Shown here: positions 1 through 9,078 of the stretch, piece by piece
Numbering within the stretch: the stretch's first letter is position 1
How the letters are laid out: each line of letters opens with the position of its first letter
Assembly: GCA_902538185.1 (NCBI GenBank)
Contig: CACBED010000003.1
Span: forward strand, 1-40,894
Reading direction: 5' to 3'
Length of the DNA: 40,894 bases
DNA from: an uncultured OCS116 cluster bacterium
GTDB taxonomy: Bacteria; Pseudomonadota; Alphaproteobacteria; Rhizobiales; TMED25
Program-made: the position numbers and the translations under genes
The notes under the pieces: generated by a model
What the model saw: only the letters and a program-made list of their open reading frames with translations
The model's database searches: none
What the model was told of the DNA's origin: nothing

Positions 1-288
1 CAGCTTTGTTTGAAACTGCCTATGACCGATTGTTCTTCGAGAATTTTGTCTCCTTCTTTTTTTGAAGACTATAATTTTTTTTCCTCTATCTTGTTCAACT
101 ATTTCCGCAGTCACGGTTGCGTTCTCAATATATGGAGTTCCAACTATTGTTTTATCACCCTCTGTAATCATTAGGATTTCAGTAAATATAACCTCCTTAC
201 CTTTTTCATTTGGAAGTTTTTCTGTAATAATTACATCACCTTTTTTTACAGAGTATTGTTTCCCGCCAGTTTTTATAACCGCTGTCAT
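1..288 (-). CDS. rplU: 50S ribosomal protein L21 (bL21), 3' end truncated by left window edge
   Basis: Reverse-complement translation from the ATG at 288: MTAVIKTGGKQYSVKKGDVIITEKLPNEKGKEVIFTEILMITEGDKTIVGTPYIENATVTAEIVEQDRGKKIIVFKKRRRQNSRRTIGHRQFQTKL... This is a typical L21, including the IKTGGKQY start and KKRRRxNSRR..GHRQ..T end. Not in the ORF track because no stop occurs in the window. Confidence 0.96.
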   Translation of the reverse strand, partial: MTAVIKTGGKQYSVKKGDVIITEKLPNEKGKEVIFTEILMITEGDKTIVGTPYIENATVTAEIVEQDRGKKIIVFKKRRRQNSRRTIGHRQFQTKL

Positions 289-447
289 GAGAGCTCTTTC
301 AATTAAAAATTTAGTTAATGATTATTTTTAAATTAATACCACTATTTAATATTTTAAATAAGCTAAGTCAACTTTTCTTTGTTAAATCTCAAAAAAATTT
401 GCTACTTTATAAGGCTGCATAAAATAAGTTATGAATGAGGAGTAATT

Positions 448-1437
448 ATGAGGAAAACAAAAGCTGTGGTATTACACAAAAATGGTGATGCAGATCAAAT
501 GATATGGGAAGAAATTAACCTACCGGATCCTAACCATGGTCAGGTTTTATTAAAACATGAATTTGTTGGATTTAACATGATTGATGTTTATCATCGCTCA
601 GGTATTTACCCAACCCCATCTAAGCCGTGTTTCCTTGGAACAGAGGCATCGGGGGTTATCGAACAAGTTGGCCCTGGTGTAAAGAATTTAAATATTGGAG
701 ATAGGGTTGCATATGCCGGTAGTAGCAGCGGTCTCGGCTCCTATTCTTACTCACGGTTAATGAATGCAGATGATTTAATCATAATTCCAGACTGGATGAG
801 ATCAGAAGTTGCTGCGGCTATCTTAACTAAAGGAAGAACCGTAGAATATTTATTCAATAGGACGTATAAACTGCAAAAAGGGGACAGATTATTATTTAAT
901 GCTGCTGCAGGAGGTGTTGGCCAGATAGCAGGTCAGTGGGCAGACTCTATTGGCGCGATAGCAATTGGGATAGTTGGTAACATGGATAAAGAGAAGTTTG
1001 CCCGTAATTCAGGCTACAAGCATGTGTTTAATATGCAAGATCATGACATAGTTAAAGAAGTTATGGCTATCACTGAGGGTACTGGTGTCGATGTTGTTTA
1101 TGACTCAATTGGTAAGACAACCTGGGATATTTCACTTTCTGTAGTGAAGAAGTTAGGACTTGTTGTTAGTTTTGGCAGTGCATCTGGTAATCCCCCATTA
1201 TATGATGTTGCAAAGGATGGAGTAAAGAATTCTGCATATATTCACAGAGCAACAATGGTCAACTATATGACCTCACCAGAAATTGGTAAAAAGAGTGCTG
1301 AAAGCGTTTTTGAAATGATCAAAAATGGTAGCATCAACCTCAATCTGAATATGGATTATCATCTGGATGATATTGTCACCGTTCACCAAGATGCCGAAGC
1401 TAGGAAAACGATCGGACAAATTGTGATGAAAGTTTAG
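448..1437 (+). CDS. Zinc-less alcohol dehydrogenase / quinone oxidoreductase family (MDR superfamily)
   Basis: Full ORF with an RBS-like GAGGAG upstream; GxEASGVIEQVG and AAAGGVGQIAGQWA nucleotide-binding motif. Confidence 0.88.
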   Translation: MRKTKAVVLHKNGDADQMIWEEINLPDPNHGQVLLKHEFVGFNMIDVYHRSGIYPTPSKPCFLGTEASGVIEQVGPGVKNLNIGDRVAYAGSSSGLGSYSYSRLMNADDLIIIPDWMRSEVAAAILTKGRTVEYLFNRTYKLQKGDRLLFNAAAGGVGQIAGQWADSIGAIAIGIVGNMDKEKFARNSGYKHVFNMQDHDIVKEVMAITEGTGVDVVYDSIGKTTWDISLSVVKKLGLVVSFGSASGNPPLYDVAKDGVKNSAYIHRATMVNYMTSPEIGKKSAESVFEMIKNGSINLNLNMDYHLDDIVTVHQDAEARKTIGQIVMKV

Positions 1438-2462
1438 AAATATTTTTTTAAAATACTCAAATTATCTGTAGATGGAGACCGTCTACCAGCATGGATATCT
1501 CTTGTAAGGTTCACTATTTCCTGATTGATAGGAGTATCAATACCATATTCTTTTCCCAAATCTGCTACTAATCCATTGATTTCATCAACCTCACTGTACC
1601 TTCCCTTTATGTGATCGTGTAAAACTGCATCTCTGGCATTTGGACCAATATCCTTAATTAATTTATCCAGCATAAGTTCAATTGGATTATTAGAATTATT
1701 AATTTGTTCTTCTGATAAGCCAAATATTGGAACAATCTTGTATCCATGTTTTTGACCAACCATGAGAGCCTCTGTACCAATTTTCATGATAAGTTCTTTT
1801 ATGCCCGGGATCCTAAATCCATCATAAAGATTAGATCCGAGTGAGGCGAATGGACCCATACACATTGCATTTATTATTAGTTTCATCCACTTTGCAGATA
1901 TTATGTCATCTATGATATCGACATTACCAACTGCAGTTAATATTTCCGCAACTTCTTCCAATCTATCACTTACTGTATCTTTTTCAGCCCCGATACCAAA
2001 CCAAGTTTTTTCATTTGGTGTATCCCTCTGTATGATGCCTGGTATGAATAATTCAGAAGAGCATTCTACAACACACGCTATTGTTCTTTCTGCGCCAACA
2101 ATTTTTGATATACGTTCGGCTGTCATAGCATTTTGAACGCCAACTAAAATACCGTCATTCGCAAGGTACGGCTCAATTAGTCTTGTGATCCATTGCGTAT
2201 CATAGGCTTTCACGAATAAAAATATGAAGTCAAAACTTTGTTTCAATTCTGCCAGATTACACAGATGATAGGCATTGACATTGGTATTTCTTGTCTCATC
2301 TGGCAGGTTTATTGTCAATCCATTGGTATTCATTGCATTTACATGCTCTGGCCATTGATCGAATAGTGTTACATCATATCCTGCGGTGGTAATATCCGCA
2401 GCTGCACAGGAACCGTTAGCGCCCGTTCCTAATATGGCTATTTTTTTATTTTTTAATTTCAT
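1434..2462 (-). CDS. Ketopantoate reductase (ApbA/PanE) family oxidoreductase
   Basis: N-terminal Rossmann motif KIAILGTGANGSCAAADITTAGYDVTLFDQWPEHV and the KWMKLIINAMCMGP region typical of the family. Confidence 0.8.
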   Translation of the reverse strand: MKLKNKKIAILGTGANGSCAAADITTAGYDVTLFDQWPEHVNAMNTNGLTINLPDETRNTNVNAYHLCNLAELKQSFDFIFLFVKAYDTQWITRLIEPYLANDGILVGVQNAMTAERISKIVGAERTIACVVECSSELFIPGIIQRDTPNEKTWFGIGAEKDTVSDRLEEVAEILTAVGNVDIIDDIISAKWMKLIINAMCMGPFASLGSNLYDGFRIPGIKELIMKIGTEALMVGQKHGYKIVPIFGLSEEQINNSNNPIELMLDKLIKDIGPNARDAVLHDHIKGRYSEVDEINGLVADLGKEYGIDTPINQEIVNLTRDIHAGRRSPSTDNLSILKKYF

Positions 2463-2494
2463 TGTAAGTTGATATACCTATTCCGATCATAGAT

Positions 2495-3232
2495 TTAGTG
2501 TGGAACAGCTTCACCACGCCAGTCAATAATATTACCAGTATCGTTGTGATCAATATTGTTAAGCGCTTTAATTAAGTACTCTGCCGCCTCTTCTTTTGTG
2601 AAGACTTTTTTATTCTTTATTTTCTGAGTAAATGGTTTCGATAACTGAGTATCAACCGTGCCGGGGTGCAGTCCTACACAAATTGCATTCTTATTGCTAT
2701 ATGAAAGTTCGATTGACAGAGTCTTGATGAGCATATTTAGTGCAGTCTTTGAAGATCTGTAACTGTACCAGCCCCCGAGTTTATTATCTGATATACTACC
2801 TAACCTTGCTGACATGAAAGCGATAATTGAAGCACTTTCTTTTGTGAGTATGGGCGCAAAATACTTAGAGACTAAAAATGGAATATAGGTATTAACCTGG
2901 AATACCTCTTGTAAATAATCAAGATTAATTTCTCTAAAGGTTCTTTCTGGCGAGTAATTTTTTGTATGAAGCAATCCCGTCGTGTTCAATACGACATCTA
3001 AACTACCATATTTATTTCTAATCTCCTCTGCACATTTTGCTACTGAATGCTCGTCTAGCATATCCATTTCGAATTGACTCTTTCTTGACTTATGTCGGAC
3101 AATTTCGATAATTGTATTTTCACGATCCAATGCTCGAATTTGTTTAGATATTGTTGAACCTATGCCCCCACTTGCACCAATAATGGCAACTCTTGCTTTG
3201 CTAAAAATGTTTTTATTTTCAATATTTATCAT
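2495..3232 (-). CDS. Short-chain dehydrogenase/reductase (SDR) family
   Basis: VAIIGASGGIGSTISKQI cofactor motif; YRSSKTALNMLIKTLSIEL (YxxxK active site). Confidence 0.88.
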   Translation of the reverse strand: MINIENKNIFSKARVAIIGASGGIGSTISKQIRALDRENTIIEIVRHKSRKSQFEMDMLDEHSVAKCAEEIRNKYGSLDVVLNTTGLLHTKNYSPERTFREINLDYLQEVFQVNTYIPFLVSKYFAPILTKESASIIAFMSARLGSISDNKLGGWYSYRSSKTALNMLIKTLSIELSYSNKNAICVGLHPGTVDTQLSKPFTQKIKNKKVFTKEEAAEYLIKALNNIDHNDTGNIIDWRGEAVPH

Positions 3233-3255
3233 GATTTACTAATATCTTACTATAA

Positions 3256-3270
3256 TGATTATAATAATCA
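3256..3270. promoter_or_regulatory. 15-bp palindrome TGATTAT-A-ATAATCA in the divergent SDR/ECF sigma intergenic region
   Basis: Perfect 7-bp inverted arms around one base, read directly from the sequence. AT-rich, so chance is possible. Confidence 0.35.
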
Positions 3271-3319
3271 GTAAAAAAATATAAAACTTTAAACTATTTA
3301 CTAGAGGTGCACGTTTAAT

Positions 3320-3907
3320 ATGTGTTACATTGATTCATGTGCAAAGAAATATGTAACAATGGTTGAAATAAACAAGGATTTTATCAAGAAGTTTAAAGCT
3401 GAGAAGAAAAAGAAAGACTTTGAGATTATTTTTAACTTCTATGCACCTAAAATCAAGTCATTATTGGTGAGAAATGGTGCGGATGTTACACTTGCGGAGG
3501 ATATAATGCACGACACAATGATTAACATTTGGGATAAAATCCACTTGTATAATCCAGAAAAAGGATCCTTCAGCTCTTGGATCTATACAATTGCAAGAAA
3601 TAACAGAATTGATTTACTAAGAAAAAAATCGTCACAACCCTATACTGACATTTCAGAAATTGATATTCCGTCTGATAGTGAGAATAGCCAAGACATAGTC
3701 GAACGTAAATCTCTAACTGAACAGGTGAAAAACGCAATTAATTTATTGCCTGAAAAACAAAAAAAAGTGATAGAACTCTCATTTATAAATGACATGACGC
3801 AAGACGAAATTGCTGTTGAATTGAATATTCCAATTGGAACAGTAAAGTCAAGAATGAGGCTAGCTTATCAGAAAATGAAAGATAATTTAAAGGACATAAC
3901 CGCATGA
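3320..3907 (+). CDS. rpoE: ECF RNA polymerase sigma factor, RpoE/ECF11-like (ChrR-paired)
   Basis: Region 2 (HDTMINIWDKIHLYNPEKGSFSSWIYTIARNNRIDLLRK) and region 4 (LPEKQKKVIELSFINDMTQDEIAVELNIPIGTVKSRMRLAYQKMK). ATGA stop/start overlap with a ChrR-like anti-sigma. Confidence 0.92.
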   Translation: MCYIDSCAKKYVTMVEINKDFIKKFKAEKKKKDFEIIFNFYAPKIKSLLVRNGADVTLAEDIMHDTMINIWDKIHLYNPEKGSFSSWIYTIARNNRIDLLRKKSSQPYTDISEIDIPSDSENSQDIVERKSLTEQVKNAINLLPEKQKKVIELSFINDMTQDEIAVELNIPIGTVKSRMRLAYQKMKDNLKDITA

Positions 3908-4560
3908 AGAACTGCCCCGATCTCGCAACAATAATCTCATACTCTAGTGGTGCACTCAGTAAATCGTTTGCATTGCTTGTATCATCACACATTGAAAAGT
4001 GTAGTCATTGTAAAAAAAATATCGATCGGTGTCATGAAATGGGCGGGAGTTTTTTAGAGGAAACAGAAAATACAGACCTTGATACTAATTCTTACGCTCT
4101 GTTTTTAGATAAACTTGAAGCGTCGAAAAATAAAGAAACGCAAATTAGTGAAAAAGATATTTTTGACAAAAGCAGTGAAATTCCTGTCTCCCTGCAAAGG
4201 TACATAGGCAGAGATTTGAGCAGTCTGAAGTGGTCGTTTTTAGCGCCGGGAATAAAAAAATGCTCTGTAAAAATAGATCAAAAAGAAAACAAACATCTAA
4301 CATTTCTAAAAATCAAATCTAAAAAGAAGATTCCTGAGCATAGTCACCTTGGTAGCGAGTTAACACTCGTTCTCAAAGGTTCCTTTGATGATGAAAACGG
4401 TAGATATATGGCCGGCGATATTGCAGACCACGATCACACCTCAAAACACGAGCCAATTGTGACATCACACGAAGATTGTGTTTGTGTAATTGCAACTGAT
4501 GGTCCGTTAATTTTCAATAGCTTCATTGCAAATATATTTCAGTCTATCGCACGTATATAG
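3904..4560 (+). CDS. chrR: ChrR-type zinc-binding cupin anti-sigma factor
   Basis: ZAS-like HIEKCSHC (H-x3-C-x2-C) plus C-terminal cupin HSHLGSELTLVLKGSFDDENGRYMAGDIADHDHTSKHEP (HxHxxxE...H). Confidence 0.92.
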   Translation: MKNCPDLATIISYSSGALSKSFALLVSSHIEKCSHCKKNIDRCHEMGGSFLEETENTDLDTNSYALFLDKLEASKNKETQISEKDIFDKSSEIPVSLQRYIGRDLSSLKWSFLAPGIKKCSVKIDQKENKHLTFLKIKSKKKIPEHSHLGSELTLVLKGSFDDENGRYMAGDIADHDHTSKHEPIVTSHEDCVCVIATDGPLIFNSFIANIFQSIARI

Positions 4561-5322
4561 ATGTCTCTTCCTTGGAAGAAAGCATGGATAACTGGTGCCA
4601 GTTCTGGCATCGGTCGCGAGATAGCGTTACAATTAGCAGGTCAGAATGTAGAGATTTATGCATCAGCAAGGCGTTCTGATGAACTTCAAATTTTAAGCGG
4701 TACAAATAACAATATACACTCGATTAATTTGGACGTATCAAAAATCAAAGACGTACGGAAAAAAACTAAATTCTTTTTTGAGGATGATAATTTTCCTGAT
4801 CTTGTAATACTTAATGCTGGAGTTAGTCGTCTGTTTACGCTTGATAAAATCGATGAAAAGCATCAGGATATCATAGATTCAATGGATACCAATTATTTTG
4901 GCGTGATTAATTGCCTTTCAGCAATTCTACCGCGAATGATAGAGAGAAAAAAAGGCCATATTGCCATAATGTCATCTGTTGCAGGGTATAGGGGCCTTCC
5001 AAATTCCGTTGCTTATAGCCCAACTAAGGCAGCATTGATTAACCTTGTTGAAATTATGAGATCAGAGTTAAGCCCCCTTGGTATCAATGTATCTATTATC
5101 AATCCTGGATTCGTTGATACTGATGCCACTAAGGTGAACAAATTTCCAATGCCCAGTATGGTCTCTGTTGAGTTCGCTGCTAGGAAGATAATAAGAGATC
5201 TTGTAAAATTAAAATATGAAGTTGCTTTTCCATTTATGTTTACATTTTTTATAAAATTGCTGAGGATACTGCCAAACACTTTATATTTCTACATTATAAG
5301 AAAGCTTGTTTGGAAAAGTTAG
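4561..5322 (+). CDS. Short-chain dehydrogenase/reductase
   Basis: AWITGASSGIGREIALQLA, NAGV, YSPTKAALINLVEIMRSEL. Begins immediately after the anti-sigma stop codon. Confidence 0.9.
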   Translation: MSLPWKKAWITGASSGIGREIALQLAGQNVEIYASARRSDELQILSGTNNNIHSINLDVSKIKDVRKKTKFFFEDDNFPDLVILNAGVSRLFTLDKIDEKHQDIIDSMDTNYFGVINCLSAILPRMIERKKGHIAIMSSVAGYRGLPNSVAYSPTKAALINLVEIMRSELSPLGINVSIINPGFVDTDATKVNKFPMPSMVSVEFAARKIIRDLVKLKYEVAFPFMFTFFIKLLRILPNTLYFYIIRKLVWKS

Positions 5323-5325
5323 GCC

Positions 5326-6486
5326 TTACTTCATATGACTTAATTTAAATATACTGATTTGAATTGAGTCTTCACAAAAGCCAGCTTCGCAATATGATAG
5401 ATAGTAATTCCAAATTCTCTTAAATCTATCGTCATAACCTAAACTTTTAATACGGGGCCATTTTTTATTAAATTTCTCCCTCCACATGGATAACGTTTTT
5501 ACATAAGATTGATTGAAGTCCTCAAGAACTTCGATTTGAAGTTGTTTTGTTTCTGCAATTTTTTCTAGTAGTTTCTTACTTGGTAAGAAACCTCCGGGAA
5601 AGATATATTTTTGAATAAAATCAACTTGCCGACTATATTCAGTGAATTTTTCGTCGGCGATTGTTATACCCTGTATTATTGCATGACCATCTGTTTGAAG
5701 GCATTTCTTGATTGTTTCAATATAAATTGGAAGATATTTACTTCCAACTGCTTCAATCATTTCGACGGATACAATCTTATTATATTTACTATTTGTTTTT
5801 CTGTAATCTTCAAGTTTGAAATTACAATCTGCTAATTTTTTTGTGATGTTTAAGTCTCTTGCATATTTTAGTTGTTCTTCGGATATCGTAATTGCGTCAA
5901 TATTAATGGTATTATTCTCAAATAAATATTGAGATAAAGTACCCCAACCACAGCCAATTTCCAGTACTTTCTCATTACTCTTGATATCTAAATATGAATT
6001 TATTTTCTTGAATTTATTTTCTTGTGCTTGCTCTAGTGTAATTTGTTTACTATCAAAATGCGCGCTTGAGTACTGCATTTTGTCATCAAGCCATTCACTA
6101 AAAAAATTATTTCCCATATCATAGTGGGCTCTTATATTCTTTCTTGCCCCCCTTAAACTGTTCCATCTAAATAAATGCAAAATATAAGAAATATTAAATC
6201 TAAATATTTTGAGGGGAGTCATTTTATCGAATTTTTCTTTATTTCTCAGATAAAAGATAAAAAATTCTGTCAGATCAGAGCACTCAATATCTCCATTTAC
6301 ATAACAATCACCGAAAGCATTTGGTCCGCTTGTAAAGTAGTTCCATATAATCCTGTAGTTATTCAATTTAATCGTTAGATCGGAATTAATGGATCCAATT
6401 ACGTAATCTGTATTATCTGGAAAAATAATTTTTAGAGAACCATTTGGTTCCCAGTTAAATAATTTTTTAAAGTAATTTTTTAGCAT
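5326..6486 (-). CDS. cfa: Cyclopropane-fatty-acyl-phospholipid synthase family SAM methyltransferase
   Basis: HYDMGNNFFSEWLDDKMQYSSAHF; VLEIGCGWGTLSQYLFEN; SVEMIEAVGSKYLPIY; QKYIFPGGFLPS, all hallmark CFA synthase motifs. Confidence 0.93.
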   Translation of the reverse strand: MLKNYFKKLFNWEPNGSLKIIFPDNTDYVIGSINSDLTIKLNNYRIIWNYFTSGPNAFGDCYVNGDIECSDLTEFFIFYLRNKEKFDKMTPLKIFRFNISYILHLFRWNSLRGARKNIRAHYDMGNNFFSEWLDDKMQYSSAHFDSKQITLEQAQENKFKKINSYLDIKSNEKVLEIGCGWGTLSQYLFENNTINIDAITISEEQLKYARDLNITKKLADCNFKLEDYRKTNSKYNKIVSVEMIEAVGSKYLPIYIETIKKCLQTDGHAIIQGITIADEKFTEYSRQVDFIQKYIFPGGFLPSKKLLEKIAETKQLQIEVLEDFNQSYVKTLSMWREKFNKKWPRIKSLGYDDRFKRIWNYYLSYCEAGFCEDSIQISIFKLSHMK

Positions 6487-6493
6487 TGCACAT

Positions 6494-7270
6494 CTAGTTA
6501 GTATCGTTATTTTTTATGTAGCATATCTGTAATTTAGGGGCTTCTGGCTTCTTTTTAAAGCTCATTCCTTTAAAAAACAGTTTTAGTGCCTCATAGTGTA
6601 TTGCAAGTATGACTTTTAATGTCAGGAATAAATTCTTTGCGAGGCTTTTTAGCAGGTTGTAATTTGTATACTCAAGTTTTTCTCCTGTAAAATGAGCGAT
6701 AAGTATTGGCTGACCTCTCGCATGGAGATTTATCCCGATTTGAAATAAATTTGAATTATTCCTGATATGGAATGAATACATTCCATCCCCATCATTGAAC
6801 GGTGAAATAAATAATTTCTTATCACACTTCTGATAGATAATTTCTCCTGTTTTAAGTGCCGTTGGTATGACATAAATGACCCTTTGACCAAAAGTATTAT
6901 TTACCTCGTAAATTACTAACTCTATTTGTTTTTCTTTATTGTATCCAAGATATACCGTTATCGGGTTAAATACATAACCAAAGACACGGGGATAGGCAAT
7001 CATAGAGAAGCGAACTACTGGTTTTTTTGTGATCACATTATTTTTGATCTCCCGAAGAAAATCTTTAATGGGTCCACCATTGCCATGATCTTTGTCGTAA
7101 ATACTAAATAAATTAAATTTGTTATAGGAAAGTAAATTTGTTTTTTTACTCAAGTTACTGAAATCATCACAATCAAGCATTAGTGCAAAAACACTATATG
7201 CGAGCTTATGTCTTATGGGACTAAGGCGTTTGTGGACTACTTTACCTATTAATATATTATTTTTAATCAT
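6494..7270 (-). CDS. DUF1365 family protein
   Basis: GKVVHKRLSPIRHKLAYSVFALMLDCDDF...PRVFGYVFNPITVYLGY...EVNNTFGQRVIYVI matches the DUF1365 pattern. Located next to CFA synthase. Confidence 0.88.
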   Translation of the reverse strand: MIKNNILIGKVVHKRLSPIRHKLAYSVFALMLDCDDFSNLSKKTNLLSYNKFNLFSIYDKDHGNGGPIKDFLREIKNNVITKKPVVRFSMIAYPRVFGYVFNPITVYLGYNKEKQIELVIYEVNNTFGQRVIYVIPTALKTGEIIYQKCDKKLFISPFNDGDGMYSFHIRNNSNLFQIGINLHARGQPILIAHFTGEKLEYTNYNLLKSLAKNLFLTLKVILAIHYEALKLFFKGMSFKKKPEAPKLQICYIKNNDTN

Positions 7271-7291
7271 TAAATTAGATCATATGATTAA

Positions 7292-8590
7292 TTACACCGC
7301 TATCCTATTCCAGCTTTTCTCTATTGTCCACGGTCTGTCCTCTTTTGTGATATTTTCGGCAACGGACAGACCGCTTTGTATGCCATCTTCATGAAATCCA
7401 TACCCAAGAAAACTTCCGCAAACCCATATATTATTTTGTCCTTGCCTCGCCAATATCTGTTTTTTTATCTCCTTATTATTAAGATTAAATATTGGATGCG
7501 TAAAGATTATCTCCTTATGCATTTCTCTGTCGGATATTTTTTTTTCAGGATTTAATGTTAGGAAAAAATTTGTTTCAGTATTCAGTTTTTGTATACTATT
7601 TAGCCAATAAGTCATTGAGAGTTTCATACTATTCGTTTTTATTTTACGAGTATAATTCCAACTTGACCACAATTTTATATTACGTGGCATTTGACTCGGA
7701 TCAGAGTGCAGATAGGCAATATTTTGTTGGTATTTAAAGTTATCCAAAAGCTTTGCGAGTTGTTTATCACAGCTCTCTATCAATTTTTTGCTTTCCTGAG
7801 CTTGGTTTGCAAGAACGATTTTATCAAACTCTAAACTTTCACCGTCATCATTTGTGATTCTAAAACCATTACCCACTTTTTCAATTTTCTTAATGTCTGA
7901 CTTCATTTTTTTTTGAAAGATTGATGATTTAATAATCGCCTCTACATATTTTTTACTACCACCATCAACAGATGACCAAACAGGTCGATTTGATAATTTA
8001 AATAGCCCGTGGTTAATAAAGAAATTTACAAAGTCATGCGCTGGGTACTCCAGCATATTTTTGGGATCACAAGACCAAATCGCACTGCACATTGGAATAA
8101 TATGATTGTGAATAAAGAAGGTTGGGTAATTCTCGTACATAAGAAAATCTCTCAGTGAAGTTGATTTTGCATACCTTCTTATTGATTTTTTAGCATTTGA
8201 GTAGAATTTAATAATTGCGAATAATTGCTGCCAGTGTTGTTTACTTATGAGATTAGATCTTTGCCCAAAATAACCACTTAATCCAGAGCCTGAATATTCA
8301 TAATTTAAAATTTCATCTGACATTGAAAAGCTCATGTCAGATTGATGTTTATTAACACCAAGTAGATCAAAAAATTTAATTAAGTTAGGATAATTAGCTT
8401 CATTAAAAACCATAAACCCAACATCTAATGATACATCAAGCTTATTAGTGTCTTTTAGTGTAACAGTGTGAGCGTGACCACCAAAATGGCTATTTTTTTC
8501 GTATAGTGTTACCTCTTCATATTTGGATAAGTGCCATGCCGCAGACAAACCTGATATGCCACCTCCAATTACCGCTATTTTTTCTGACAA
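7292..8590 (-). CDS. FAD-dependent oxidoreductase, amine-oxidase-like (NAD(P)-binding Rossmann)
   Basis: IAVIGGGISGLSAAWHLSKYEEVTLYEKNSHFGGHAHTV; C-terminal WVCGSFLGYGFHEDGIQSGLSVAE. Confidence 0.9.
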   Translation of the reverse strand: MSEKIAVIGGGISGLSAAWHLSKYEEVTLYEKNSHFGGHAHTVTLKDTNKLDVSLDVGFMVFNEANYPNLIKFFDLLGVNKHQSDMSFSMSDEILNYEYSGSGLSGYFGQRSNLISKQHWQQLFAIIKFYSNAKKSIRRYAKSTSLRDFLMYENYPTFFIHNHIIPMCSAIWSCDPKNMLEYPAHDFVNFFINHGLFKLSNRPVWSSVDGGSKKYVEAIIKSSIFQKKMKSDIKKIEKVGNGFRITNDDGESLEFDKIVLANQAQESKKLIESCDKQLAKLLDNFKYQQNIAYLHSDPSQMPRNIKLWSSWNYTRKIKTNSMKLSMTYWLNSIQKLNTETNFFLTLNPEKKISDREMHKEIIFTHPIFNLNNKEIKKQILARQGQNNIWVCGSFLGYGFHEDGIQSGLSVAENITKEDRPWTIEKSWNRIAV

Positions 8591-8616
8591 TGTTATACTT
8601 TCGATTTATGAAAAAA

Positions 8617-8646
8617 TGATCTCAACGGTAGTTGTATACGTTAAAT
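8617..8646 (+). promoter_or_regulatory. Candidate ECF sigma promoter TGATCT-N18-TTAAAT upstream of the DUF2177 gene
   Basis: TGATCT at 8617-8622, 18-nt spacer, TTAAAT at 8641-8646, about 25 nt before the ATG at 8671. Resembles the TGATC-type -35 element reported for RpoE/ChrR-controlled promoters. Not statistically tested. Confidence 0.35.
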
Positions 8647-8670
8647 TTTTAGATTACAATTGATATTAAA

Positions 8671-9078
8671 ATGACTAAGTACTTTCTAACATATTTTATT
8701 GTTTTGGTGATATTCCTCACCATTGATGCTGTATGGCTTGGGTTCATTGCCCGAAAATTCTATGTGAACAATATTGGCTTTATCTTAGCAGAGAAACCAA
8801 ATTTCCTGGCCGCTGCAATATTCTATTCAATTTATGTCATCGGAATTATTATATTTTCCACAATTCCTGCGTTAAAAGATGGTCTTGGTACAACAGCCTT
8901 AATATACGGGGCCCTTTTTGGGTTTTTTGCATATCTGACATACGATATGACCAACTACAGTACATTGAAGGATTGGCCACTTCAAGTCTCGCTCATCGAC
9001 ACAGCATGGGGAACATTTCTGACTGGCATTTCTTCCTACCTTGGATATCATATTGCAAAATCTTGGGTTACCTTCTAA
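8671..9078 (+). CDS. DUF2177 family integral membrane protein
   Basis: LTIDAVWLGFIARKFYVNNIGF...YGALFGFFAYLTYDMTNYSTLKDWPLQVSLIDTAWGTFLTG is characteristic of DUF2177. Confidence 0.9.
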   Translation: MTKYFLTYFIVLVIFLTIDAVWLGFIARKFYVNNIGFILAEKPNFLAAAIFYSIYVIGIIIFSTIPALKDGLGTTALIYGALFGFFAYLTYDMTNYSTLKDWPLQVSLIDTAWGTFLTGISSYLGYHIAKSWVTF

